Shown: one piece after another, positions 45,757-56,418 of the stretch | Position numbering within the stretch: the first letter of the stretch is position 1 | Layout of the letters: each line of letters starts with the position of its first letter | Origin: Dipteronia dyeriana | Taxonomy: Eukaryota; Streptophyta; Magnoliopsida; Sapindales; Sapindaceae | Assembly: GCA_032871835.1 (NCBI GenBank) | Contig: CM065299.1 | Coordinates: forward strand, 42,110,706-42,174,705 | Direction: 5' to 3' | DNA: 64,000 nt | Made by a program: the position numbers and the translations under genes | Notes under the pieces: model-generated | What the model saw: only the letters and a program-made list of their open reading frames with translations | What the model was told of the DNA's origin: nothing | Database searches by the model: none

Positions 45757-46547
45757 TTTTCTCAGACTGAACGGGTAAAGAATCCCAGTCCCACGATGGT
45801 TTGTCACTGAAAGTTGTGGGGACCTAAAATCCATTCCTCCTTTCAGGCAGGATCTTTCTTTGTAGCGTTGGGAATGATAAAGTTGAGCTTGTTCTTAGCC
45901 TTCACATAAAACTGACCTCAGGGGCACCAGACTGACTTCCAATCTGAAAGAGGTAAGCTAATTCCTCTGCTCTGGGCTCCTTGGTAACTTTGCTTAGCTC
46001 GCACTATTCCCTCCATAGCATAAGAAAGCCTATTAGATGTCTCCAAAAGATAGGTGTCAACTCAAGAGGAGCTAGCTGTAGGGCACTAAGAGTCCATTCT
46101 CTAGAGCCGCTACATGAATTGGAAGCACGCCTTTAGGAGGATTGAAAATGTCATAGTTTTTGGGGGGAACATACATAGAAATGTTGTCAGGATGCAATAC
46201 TTAGATCTCAGACGACCAATCGACTTCGGATCTGTGGTTGAATCTAGGATGACCCTAAAGTCGTATGGAAGAAGCCCCTTAAGAAGTGGGCCAACACCTG
46301 TAACTTGAATCTTCCCAGCAGCATCATCCTTGGATTCCCTATTAGAATCTTCATCAATGAAGTTCAAAGGGTTATCTTGTTTTTTAGAGAACCCGGTCCT
46401 AATGGCTACATTTCTGTTCGACTAGCGACGTTGCGGGTTTAGAGAAGAGTTATCACTGTCAAAATTCTTTCGTTTTTGTTTCCTTTGAATGAGACTAGTG
46501 ACCTCCTCACCATCGATAATATAGTTGACCGAATCATGGCTGGTTTT
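45757..46547 (-). pseudogene. Antisense gene of D, N-terminal part only
   Basis: It matches the first third of the F gene (51664 downward): 'HDSVNYIIDGEEV', 'NPLNFIDEDSNRESK', 'GPLLKGLLPYDFRVILDS' and, after frameshifts, 'GQFYVKAKNKLNFIIP'. The codon in the start position has changed to AAA (46547-46545), so the conserved ATG is lost. The remainder was removed by the deletion that also took integrase. Confidence 0.82.
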
Positions 46548-46693
46548 CAACTTGTAAGATAGAGGTTTCGATTTAGACGAAAGAGAAGATGAAAGCGTTG
46601 TTTGAAAAGGAAACGAGATGGAGGTTTTTTTCTCTTTAGAGTTTGAATTTTTTTTAAAAAAGAAAAGCGTGGAGAAATCAATGAGATATTCGA

Positions 46694-46703
46694 GTTCAAA
46701 TAG
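46694..46703 (-). promoter_or_regulatory. TATA-like box of the antisense gene of D
   Basis: Minus strand CTATTTGAAC, one change from the CTATTTAAAC of E and F and at a similar distance from the start. Confidence 0.45.
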
Positions 46704-46965
46704 GGAAGGATGAAGCAGTGATGTTGGTGACGCAGTAGCAAAATCTTCGGTGAAGATTGCATCGAATCTGGAAGGCCGATGTAATAAAGTCGGATTATTT
46801 TGAGAAGCGCACCGACCTCTGCTCACCATGTCACTCGCGTATTTAATGAGAGGATTTCCACCAAGATTCTGGTAGAAACAATGTTGGGAAAAATTTTCCA
46901 ATTAAAACAAGAAATCTGACTCCTACCCCAACTTAATCACCGGTGCTCAAGTAAGAGCGGACTTC

Positions 46966-48131
46966 TATTAATAGCCAAATTTGGCTAAGGACTAAAAGAA
47001 AATTTTCCTCTCTCCTAGCCCGGGTCCAAATCCGAGATTACCTACCACAGTACCATGGTTTTGGGGGTCGAGCTATTGGGTGACCCACCCCGAAGAAGCA
47101 AGGAAAGGCCAACACACCTTGGGAACACCCTAAGTGAAGCCTGACACAATCATATCGAGCTCCTCACGCCGAAGCTGGAGCCCGGAACCCTGAGCCCGGA
47201 GCACGCCTTATACACGACTATCCAGGCTTTCCACGGTTGAAATTACCTTGCAAACCCCAAGAAGCCTGTCGTCCTCTCTAAACGTAAAGAGGGACCCAAA
47301 AGGACATCAAGTTTGAACTGTAGTTTCTCTCCACTTCACCAAAGAAAGATTCGAACCTATCTGGAAAGGTAGGAGGAAGCTCGTCAAAGCACCGTTACCA
47401 CCAAAAAACTCCAACATGGAGAATCTCAAGCTCCATCGGACCTGGAAAGGTCAGACCAAGCTTCTGGTACCAAAACCAGAACATAAGTATACCTCTCTTT
47501 TTGAGAAAGTGAACGCCATACTTGATGGCCTTTATGAGGCATCACACCAAGAAGGTGTACTGAATAATATCCACACTCCAACAAACATTAAAACATCGCG
47601 TACATACAGGGTAAGTGATTGAGTCCAAAAAGGAAAAAAACTTATCTCCACCCAAGATATTCTTGAATCCGCTATTAATCAAAGTCAACAACATTTAAAA
47701 CAGAGGATCTTCCCCGATAAGAGGGGATTGGATTCGAAGAATAATGGTAGGAGTATCATGAGTTTAACCTAATAGGACTACGTATAAATAAGCTCGATCA
47801 TGCAAGAGGAAAAAGGGAAGATGAACTTTAGCCGCAAATCCTTGATCAGAACACGGCTACCATTGTTATCTACTTTTCGATAGGCACAAACCCACCACCC
47901 CACTATACCCAAGAGAGATTGAGAGAATTTGAGGGATTTTTGCATGATATACATATTTGTTAATAAAAGCATTGTATTTTCTTTCTCATTGTATTAACAT
48001 CTATTTTAAACATCCAGCGTTGTTCGATTAAACTAGGTACCAAAGGAACCATCCCCGGCCACCACCTCTGCAGTAGTGGTCTCGAGGGTGTTAATTTAAA
48101 TTCCTCACCCCGAGTGAATTTTTCATTAACA
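46966..48131 (+). repeat. 3' LTR of element D
   Basis: The 1166-bp LTR matches 27758-28838 and ends TTCATTAACA. Its first dinucleotide reads TA instead of TG (G to A at 46967). It is followed by the target copy AAGGG (48132-48136). TATA box TATAAATAA at 47783. Confidence 0.92.
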
Positions 48132-48541
48132 AAGGGTCTGAGTGAAAGAGCATAGTTGCCATCATGATCTCGAAACCAGGATAGCTAGAAAGCCTTCATG
48201 ATGCCTTGGTCGGGCTACCACACCCAATAAGGGTCTCAGTTTAAGGGTATAGTTTTCATTCAGATCTCGAGGCAAGGATAGCTAGATAGCCTTCCTGATG
48301 CCTTAGTCGAGCTACCACCCCCATGAAGGGTCTGAGTGTAAAGGTATATTTGTCATCCAGATCTTGAGACCAGGATAGCAAGATAGCCTTCCTGATGCCT
48401 TGGTCGGGCTACCAGCCTAAGAAGAATCTGAGCGTAAGAGCGTAATTACCACCTAGATCTCGAAGAACATGAGTGCTCGATGGCATACCCGATGCCTCGG
48501 ACAGGCTACCACCCCCGAGAAGGATCCAAGATTAAATATAG
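48132..48541 (+). repeat. 97-bp tandem repeat array of F
   Basis: Unit starts at 48132, 48229, 48326, 48422 and 48520 give lengths of 97, 97, 96 and 98 bp. Each unit begins AAGGGTCTGAG or a variant and contains 'gatgccttggtcgggcta'. The array continues the partial units before 27757. Its orientation relative to pol is the same in E and F. Confidence 0.94.
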
Positions 48542-49194
48542 ATTTGCCTGTTGGATTGAGGTCGCCATGATAAGATACTTCCCTGAATATCGAGAGAAGA
48601 GGTATCTAGATTGCTGCAACACAGCTTTCGCCTAAGTATCAAATACTTGATTACTACTAACCATTGGTTTTTCATATATGTGTGATTTCCTTTATCGCCA
48701 AGTTAAGGTATGCATGAGGAATAATCAAAGCTGCGAGATACAATGCAAGGGGAATCTTCCTCGAAGTCAGCAGGACATAAATTCCTACAAAATGTTGAGA
48801 ACTGGAGCTAGATGTCTACCTAACTAGCTGCATCTATGTCGAGGTCAGAAGAGAAGCGGAAAGTTTTCAACCAAGTCTGAAATTCATGATCAGGGATCGA
48901 TCATGGCAAACATGAAGGAAATCATCACAACTTTATTAATAATAAGGGAGCCTATCCCGTAACAAGGCTGCTTTCATCAATCAGGAAGCCCAACCCCTGG
49001 TTTCAGGCTACACATATTTTTTTTTGAAAAAGCTAGGCAAGAATAAAGCGGGGTGCCCACCCCACTTTCTGGCCAATCAAAATAGGTTCTGAGTAGATTG
49101 TATCAAGCTACATCATCCACCTGGTTTCCTCCATCCGCTTATCCTTCCAGTTTATTTCTACCTGCAACCCCTCAATCTAGAATTGATTGTCTCC
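48542..49194 (+). other. F spacer between repeat array and antisense gene
   Basis: About 650 bp with no coding signal on either strand and no repeat I recognise. It parallels 36460-37020 of E in position. Confidence 0.6.
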
Positions 49195-51664
49195 TCAATC
49201 AGATCCTTCTTCCTGAGGTTGTCCATCTGCCTATTGCTCCTCCTCCAGGACTTCACTTATTACAACCATAACTTCAAGAGAGATGACCATATCTTGCGAG
49301 GTAGCTGTTGCCTCCGTTCCTCTATGTTTAACCTCTGACTGTGCTCTAGCAAGCCCTTCAGAGTGATCTCTGGCCTCTTCCCAGACTTTGGGATTACCCC
49401 TCTCGGTCTTCACAAGCTGAACCCCGCTTGAAGACTCACCAGGACCAGAGATTGGAAAAACTAGTGGAGGAAGGGGAAGATTTGTTTCGACCAATTATTT
49501 CCAGCCCCGACCACGCTTGAAGGATCCGCTCCATTACCTACATGACGGGAATCTTAGCGACCTGACCATAATCTTTTTTTTTATCCTAATTGGAAATAAT
49601 GGATAGATCGAAGGGAAGAGGGAGAGCTTCAGCGTCCTGGAAGGAAGCCTAAAAGTACCCATCACTGATTGAGGCATCCACCTAAACTTATAGCTTGAGC
49701 TTGCAATTCCTAGTTCTTGATATCCAACCCTTTGGCCTCAGCTTTCTAGGATTCCCTCAGCTTAGCCCGGTGCTCAGAATTAAGGGTCTCTTTGTTGAAA
49801 AACCAGTTTAGCCTCTCAAGATCATACCGGAGCTCGGCCAGCTCGGTCTCCATCTCTTTCATGTTGGAGGTCATCCCTTGCACCAAAGTTTATGCCTAGA
49901 AAAGTAATCCCATGGCTTTCTCAGCTTTAATCTCAACCTTCACCATATGATCACGAAGAGAAGCCACCTAGTGGCCCATGGCCATATTGAATTTGAAAGC
50001 TTATAGGATGCGAAGCCTAAGTTAGAAATTGATCGAGCTGGCAACCATAAAAAAAAATGAGATAGTTACCTCAGCCAAAAGAGCTGATCCCTTGGTAAGC
50101 ATAATGGTGATGGGCATCGAGGCTATCATAGAAAGGCCACCTCCTAGGCATGACACGGTTAAATGTTCCTGAACTTCATCTTGCCCGGTCGAGCCCGCCC
50201 AATGTTGAAAGAAAACAGAAGGAACCTCTGTAATATCTGCCTCAAGGTTTCCCAATGCCTAAGGAATCGGGGATGAGGATAGAGTAGCAAAAACATCAGG
50301 GAAGCTAACCGTGGGAGCAACAGAGGGGATAATCGGAGAAGGAGCAGAGGTGGTTGCAACAGCAAGAAGAACAGAGGTTCCCTTACCTCACACCTTACAA
50401 TCCCGCAATACGAAGAGCATCCTATTGGACTTAAGCTGGGAGGGGACGAAATAGGAATAGGAACAGGTGAAATCGCGGATGGAACAGCTGGTCCCACTTC
50501 TCCGGGGTAGCCAAGGAGATTCCCTAGGTCGATCTAACAAGAGAGGGAGGGGTGCGAGCTTGCTGGACCTCATGAGACGCTGGAGCAACAACAAAAGCTG
50601 TTAAAAAAGAAGAAGAAGAAAGGTGTAAGAACCAAGCAAGCTAACAAAAAGGAGCATGATGGTTTAGTGTTACTTTACTTACGAGGAGTAGCAGCAAATA
50701 TTCGTAGGTATAGATTCACCCTACCAGGATCAAAAGAATCAGCGGTAGGAAACTTCAAGTTCAAATAATTACGGTAGATGATGGCCTTCAAGATCGCCTC
50801 AAACTCAGCAGGCAGAGAATCCCTATCCCACGAGGGCCTGTCACTGAAAGATGTGAGGACCTCGAATTCATGCCCACCAATGTAGATCGAGCTCCCACAA
50901 TCACCTCCCACCAGAATCCATTCATATTTCCAAGTGGGATCTTTCTTAGAAGCTTTAGGAGGAACGATGAAGTTGAGCTTGTCCTTGGCTTTCATATAGA
51001 ACTGTCCACTACGGCCGCCAGACAAGCTAGCGATCTGGAAAAGGTAAGCTAGCTCTTCCATTATGGGCTTCCTTATGACCTTACTCAGCTCGTATTGCTC
51101 TGTTCATAGCATGAGGAAGCCGATCATATGTCTCCAGAAGTAAGGAGTTAACTGGAGATGAGCTAGCTACAGGGCGTTAAGAGCTCGTTGAAGGGTGTGG
51201 TGGAAAAGAAGCCTTACCCAGTACTCGAGAGCCGCGACATGAATCGGAAGCACCCTATAAGAAGGTGATAAGATAACATAATTCTTTGGAGGAACAGAGA
51301 CAGAGACACTGTCAGGGGTGCCATACTTGGCCTTCAAATGACCGATCAATTTAAGGTCAGTGATAGAGTCTGGGATGACCCTGAAGTTGTAGAGAAGAAG
51401 TCCCTCCGGAGGGGGGCCACCAACCACGACTTGATAAGCTACAGCATTCCTAGGCTCCTTATCCTATTCTTTATCACCCAAATCAAAAGGGTTATGAGGT
51501 CTGTTAGAAAACTCGGTCTCAATAGCCACGTTCTTGTTCGATCGATGACTTTGTGGGTTAGGAGAAGAGTCGCTATCAATGTTCCTTTGTGCCTATTTCC
51601 CGTGGGCAAGACTGGAGATTTCTTCGCCATCTACTAAGAAATCTACAGTATCATGATTCGACAT
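49195..51664 (-). pseudogene. Antisense gene of F, gypsy-type-transposon domain (PF04195-like)
   Basis: It starts at ATG 51664 ('MSNHDTVDFLVDGEEISS') and ends at TGA 49195. Domain part: 'GGPPPEGLLLYNFRVIPDS', 'LKAKYGTPDSVSVSV', 'VRLLFHHTLQRALNAL'. An open stretch at 51061-50675 follows: 'MEELAYLFQIASLSGG', 'GQFYMKAKDKLNFIVP', 'SWDRDSLPAEFEAILKA'. Then comes a decayed Ser/Pro-rich middle, a region with helical character, and 'LPPLVFPISGPGESS' (49470) with an acidic tail ending in EEEQ. The first stops are TAG or TAA where E has Gln codons or the reverse. Conserved length and start favour a real ancestral gene read against pol; function unknown. Confidence 0.86.
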
Positions 51665-51802
51665 GGTGGAGAAAGATTTCAGATTAGATGAATGAAAGAT
51701 GGAGGCGTTGCTCGAGAAAGCAAAGAAAGAGAAGATTTTTTCTTCTTAAGAATCTGAAATTTGAAGAGGAAAAAAGCATGAAGAAGACAATGATGCAATT
51801 GG

Positions 51803-51812
51803 GTTTAAATAG
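51803..51812 (-). promoter_or_regulatory. TATA-like box of the antisense gene of F
   Basis: Minus strand CTATTTAAAC, identical to the box in E at 33837, about 139 bp before the ATG at 51664. Confidence 0.55.
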
Positions 51813-52078
51813 GGATGAATGAAATAGCTACCCACGACGTGGGTGACGTGAAAGCAAGATCTTCGGTGAACATCTCCTCGAATCTCAGGGACTGTCGTAA
51901 CATAGCCGGATTATTTTGAAAAATGCATTGTTCCTTGCTCGCCACATCACACAAGCATTTAATGAGAGGATTTCCACCAAGATACTGGTAACAATTAAGG
52001 AGGGAAAATTTCCCAATTAAAATGGGAAGTCTGACTCCAACCGTATCTCAATCACCAGTTCAAGTCAGAAAGGACTTC

Positions 52079-53174
52079 TGTTAATAGCAAAAGTTGGCTA
52101 GGGTCTAAAGGAAAATTTTCCACTCTCCTAGCTAGGGTCCAAATCTAAGATTTATTATCATGGTACCGAGGTTTCCAAGGTTGAGCTACCGTATGACCCC
52201 GTAGAAGCGAGGAGAGGCGATAAGACGTAGGCTTCACAGGGTCGAAATACCTCGTGATCTCCCCAGAAGTTGGCCACCTTTCCCAATTATATATAGAGGC
52301 CCATAAGGATATCAGGTTCATACTATAATATCACTTCATTTCGCCAGGGGAAGAATCAGGTCAACCTAAACAGGTAGGAAGAAGCTCGCGGAAGCTCTAC
52401 TACCACTAAAGAACACCGACATAGTCATCACAAGCTCTAATGGGACCTAGAAAGGTCTGGTCAAGCTCCTAACACCAAGACAAAACTCTGGATATACCCC
52501 ACCGTTCGAGACAGTGAATGCCATGTCCGGTGACCTACATGATGCATCTTACTAGGGTAGTATACAGTATCGCCTTCACTCTTCAACTTGCATTAAAACA
52601 CTGCATACGTGTAGGGCAGTGATTGAGTCCAAAGAGGAAACAAACTTATCTGTATCCAAGATATTCTAGATTCCATCATTAAACCAAAGTCAATGAAATT
52701 TTAACAGAATATCTCAGCCGATAAGGAGGGATTCGATTCGGGAATTAATGGCGGGAGAATCACAAGTTTAACCTAATTGAACGGTGTATAAATACACCCA
52801 AGCATGCAAAAGAGAAAAGGAAGGAACACACATATAGATAGGAGTTTATCTTGACCTAAATTCTATGATCAGAACATGGTTGTCACTGTTATATACTTCT
52901 CGATAGGTGTGAAATCGCCACATCCGTTGTACCCCAGAGTGACTGAGAGTATTCGAATGATTTTTGTATACAACGTGTGACTCATTAACCAATAATAAAG
53001 CAGTATCATTTTCCTTTACATATTTTGATACTTCGAGCTATCATTCATCATCATATTCAATATCGTACGAACAAACTAGGTACCGAAGATACCAACCCCA
53101 ACCGCCACCTCTGAGGTAGTGGTCTCAATGGTGCTAACTGGAATTCCTCATCTTGAGCAAATTTTTGGTTAACA
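52079..53174 (+). repeat. 3' LTR of element F
   Basis: The 1096-bp LTR runs from TGTTAATAGC to GGTTAACA and is related to the D LTRs. TATAAATAC at 52787-52795. It closes F; the 5' LTR, gag and protease of F are outside the window beyond the copia insertion. The expected target copy is CAAGT (53175-53179). Confidence 0.92.
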
Positions 53175-53720
53175 CAAGTATTGTCGAACAAGATTACAAG
53201 TTGCAAGTGAAAAGGGTAACAAATTAAACTAACATATAATACTTGTATTCTCTTTAATATTCAATATATACAAGTATTCATCCAAGAGCTATTATTTACA
53301 AATATGTCCAGTATACACATATAAAAACATTTACAAATGTGATCATATAAATTGCTTGTACATTACATATTACAAATATCTTGTATTTTCAAATATCACA
53401 AAAAATGATCAATGTAAACAAGATTACAACATACACATACAAGTGTATGAGAAGGATAGGAAGAATTGACACAAGTGATTTTTAACGCGGAAAAAGCTCC
53501 AAGGAGGAAACATCCATGAGTTGAAAACAACCATTGGATAATTTTATCGAAAAGTAGATAAGAAATTTATCAAAAGTGCCCAACAAATGCCACGCTCTCT
53601 ATTGGACTCTACATCTACCCAATCCCTAATAGTTGATTGGAAATTCCTCAAAATGGATCAACAAATGACTCACTCTATATTGGAGTTCACTCTAACCAAC
53701 ACCATTAAGAATTTGGAAAT
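53175..53720 (-). other. Possible fragment of another long LTR
   Basis: AT-rich with no ORF. Near 53470-53550 it reads 'ttgacacaag', 'taacgcgg', 'ctccaaggaggaaacatcca' and 'agtagataag', in the same order as 'ttgacacaag', 'taacgtgg', 'ctccgaagaggaaatatcca' and 'agtagataag' in solo LTR S (1824-1914). This suggests a diverged relative of the G/S LTR in minus orientation, cut by G at 53721. The match is short and the call tentative. Confidence 0.35.
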
Positions 53721-53929
53721 TGTTAGGTTTTAGTTTGTGTTGGCATGAATTCCATATCAAAATGATGTTTACTTGTAATGACTTAGTTGTTTAGGTTCAT
53801 GATGATTCAAGCTTCAAGGAAGAAGAAACAACAAGTCAAAGCAAGTTATAAGTCTTCAAAGAGAAAGGATGCAATTTTTTTCTACAAAGGTATACTAAAA
53901 CCTTATCTTTCTCTTACAAGGCTTAAGCA

Positions 53930-54090
53930 CACACACACATATCATACATTTGTGTCTCTGCATCGTTGTGCACATTTATAGGCACACACACACACATATC
54001 ATACATTTGTGTCCCTACACCATCGTGCACCTTTATAGACACACACATACAATTCATTCATATGTGTCCCTGCATCATTGTGCACCATGT
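53930..54090 (+). repeat. 57-bp CA-rich tandem repeats in the G LTR
   Basis: About three units of the form 'cacacatatcatacatttgtg' with 'gtgcacctttatagg' (read in parts), starting near 53930, 53986 and 54043. The same block is at 61948-62105 in the 3' LTR. Confidence 0.8.
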
Positions 54091-54530
54091 ATAACACATT
54101 CACACACTTTAAGATGAATGCTCATGCATTGGTTTGGAAATAACATGTTTTGGAATATGCATGATTGGAAACTATCACTACGTAGATTGTATTCTAGTGT
54201 GAATTGTGTTTGTGTGTGTATATGTTTGTATAACATGGATAATGAACTTGGATTTAGTTTTAAATCATTCTTGATTGAGTTCCGGTCATTTCGGTTACTC
54301 ATACTTTTGATTTCAAGTTCAAAGTCAAAAGATCCTACACTTTCAACTCATGTTTCATACATTGTCTTCATCTTCTTATATCGAGTCGAATTATTATATT
54401 CTAGGTTGAGTATCTTATATGTCCATGTCCATGTGAGAGTTATGGTTTGTAATCCACAAACGGATTTGAATTCCGAGTTCAGAGGCCGGACGCCGGTCGA
54501 AGAACGTGAGGGAAGCGTGAGGGGAATGCA

Positions 54531-54587
54531 CCATGGCCAAAAGGCCATGGAGGTGTGCATGCCCGAGATGGCGCATGGCCATCTCGG
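54531..54587 (+). other. Double GC-rich hairpin in the G LTR
   Basis: Two perfect inverted repeats stand in line. CCATGGCC at 54531-54538 pairs with GGCCATGG at 54543-54550 around AAAA. CCGAGATGGC at 54563-54572 pairs with GCCATCTCGG at 54578-54587 around GCATG. The 10-bp stem is kept in all four LTR copies (also 3330-3354, 3948-3974 and 62589-62613). The block lies about 100 bp before the TATA box. Confidence 0.9.
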
Positions 54588-54689
54588 CCACACAACCTTG
54601 CTGCCACGAGATGCCCATGCGCCATCTTGGGGGAGCAATTCCAAAGGAGAGAAAAACGGTCTTTCCATCTTTCTTCTTTCCCACTCTTT

Positions 54690-54698
54690 TATAATCTC
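54690..54698 (+). promoter_or_regulatory. TATA box of the G LTR
   Basis: TATAATCTC, followed by 'tctccctctcacatttc', a pyrimidine-rich stretch typical of plant start regions. The sequence is conserved at 62716 and, in reverse, in both S copies with small changes. Confidence 0.55.
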
Positions 54699-55635
54699 TC
54701 TCCCTCTCACATTTCATTCTAAGAAGAAATTCAAATCAAGTGTGCAGAATTTTCTCTCTAAATTTTCTCACATTCCAAACACCATAACTTCTTCATTTGA
54801 ACTCCGGTTTGAGTGATTTAAAGTTGAGGGTGTTTATATATTTATCCTCCATCTTTTCTCTGAAGGTTTGAGTTAATTTTGCTAATGTTTTTGGTGTCTA
54901 ATCATATAAAAACGGGACTACACCTAGATCAACAAGGGTATTGATTTTCTCTCTAAGTTTTCTTTTAAAACTTGGTCAATTTCCTTGGGTTTTCTTCTTC
55001 CACATATATTTGTATATTGTGAGTGTTTTGATTTGTGTTTTGAACACTTTCAAAGCTAGATTGAATTTCAATTGAAATCATTCATGTTGAGTTAGGTTTT
55101 GATTTTGCCTATGTTATCACATGTTTGGGATTGTATTTTGCTATCTTTGATTCTAGGACTATTTTGTGATCTTTGATTGATTGATTTTGTGAAAAATAGT
55201 TTGTCACATGTATTAGGCTGTCTTGTCCAAAATTTTCACATAATACATGTGTTTATGTTCTTTTGAGCTGTTCATGTGATTTGTTGAATCTGTGATTAGG
55301 AATATGCTCTAGAACTTATGCTTAGATCTATTCGACATTGTCATATGATTTTAGCATGTTTAAGATTTTTGTGATTTAAAATTGATCTTGTGATTTGTTG
55401 ATCATATCTTGTGATTCAAGTTTAGATATATGCATTAATCTAGTTTGTGATTAATGTTGATCATATCTTACATAATCTAGATTGTCTACTTATGCATGAT
55501 GAACTAGACTATATGTGATTTGTGCATTCATGCTCATGTCTAGTATTTTCCATTGGATGCTTTGATCATAGCATTCTATGTTGCATGCTTGTTTGCGTTT
55601 TGCATTCATGATCAATTAGATGCCTTGTGAGAAGG

Positions 55636-55935
55636 AAGTCTTGACAATAGGTGTGAGACCTATGGTGTTGAGCAAGAAGTCTTGGCAAGAGGTGTGAAGC
55701 CTCGGATTGTCGAGCAAGGAAGTCTTGGCTAGAGGTGTGAAGCCTTGGATAGTCGAGCAAGAAGTCTTGCCTAGAGTTGGGAGAACTCAGATAGGTGAGC
55801 AAGGAAGTCTTTACTAGAGTCGGAAAGACTCAGATAGTTGGCAAGAAGTCTTGCCTTGGGTTGTGAAGATCCGGATAAGGTGAGTAAGGAAGTCTTGACA
55901 AGAGGTGTGAAGCCTTGGATTGTTGAGCATAGGGC
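55636..55935 (+). repeat. 41-44 bp tandem repeats in the G LTR
   Basis: Seven units begin with AAGTCTT at 55636, 55677, 55720, 55762, 55805, 55846 and 55890. They lie downstream of the TATA box, so they would be in the transcribed part of the LTR. Confidence 0.92.
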
Positions 55936-56384
55936 AACAACTTCTGGAGTAGGATAGGAGGGTAGTTTCTAAGTGAAGAGGTCACTTGAGAGATTGTACT
56001 TGTCTTATCTACTAGTGGATTTTGTTTGCCGGTGGCTGCTAGCCCGTGGATGTTTCCTCTTCTGAGGTTTACCACGTTATATCTTGTGTCAACTTTTCTC
56101 TATCTCTATCTCTTTAATATTTGTATTGTGGATAGAACTCTATATGTATGTTGACTTTCTCTATATAATATAGATTGTGTATGTGTTACAATTACTTGTT
56201 TGTATCACACTTTACTTGTGTTTATATATTGATTAATTGTCTTTAATTAATAAATATATTGTGATACAAGCCATCTAGAGGGACAAACTTTTGTTTGTTT
56301 CTAAGGAAGTCGAAAAAGGTGCCTAACCTATTCACCCCCCCTCTAGGTTAGCCTTGAGCATTTAACCGTGATTGTATTTTCAAT

Positions 56385-56399
56385 TGGTATAAGAGCAGG
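56385..56399 (+). other. Primer binding site of element G
   Basis: TGGTATAAGAGCAGG, two bases after the LTR end. It differs by single bases from the initiator-Met primer site TGGTATCAGAGC used by Ty1/copia elements. Confidence 0.85.
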
Positions 56400-56418
56400 A
56401 CACTAGATTGCACTTAGT

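Larger units (their letters stand above)
27758..48131 (+). mobile_element. Element D: Ty3/gypsy (Tat-type), interrupted by E
   Basis: Boundaries are the 5' LTR (27758-28838) and 3' LTR (46966-48131), flanked by AAGGG at 27753-27757 and 48132-48136. Removing D rejoins the tandem repeat of F. Without nested E (32544-44604) and one target copy, D is about 8.3 kb. Order: LTR, primer site, gag, protease, RT (to 32543), RT end and RNase H (44605-45756), antisense gene fragment, LTR. Most of integrase and the 97-bp repeat block are missing because of a deletion near 45756. Confidence 0.93.
53721..56382 (+). repeat. 5' LTR of element G
   Basis: The 2662-bp LTR runs from TGTTAGGTTTTAG to GTATTTTCA. 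Parts in order: about three 57-bp CA-rich repeats (53930-54090), a GC-rich hairpin block (54531-54632), a TATA box (54690), a pyrimidine-rich region, then 41-44 bp tandem repeats (55636-55935). The preceding GAAAT (53716-53720) would be the left target copy. Solo LTR S and the 3' LTR at 61743 are its relatives. Confidence 0.94.

Noticed and set aside
46422..46901. 159-codon minus-strand ORF
   Set aside because: It starts upstream of the conserved antisense-gene start in the leader-like region; only its C-terminal part is the real gene frame. The N-terminal part has no counterpart in E or F.
48132..48541. CRISPR-like array
   Set aside because: Units are contiguous 97-bp repeats without unique spacers, inside a plant retroelement.
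56385..56399. tRNA gene fragment
   Set aside because: Only the primer-complementary 3' end is present, next to an LTR; there is no cloverleaf.
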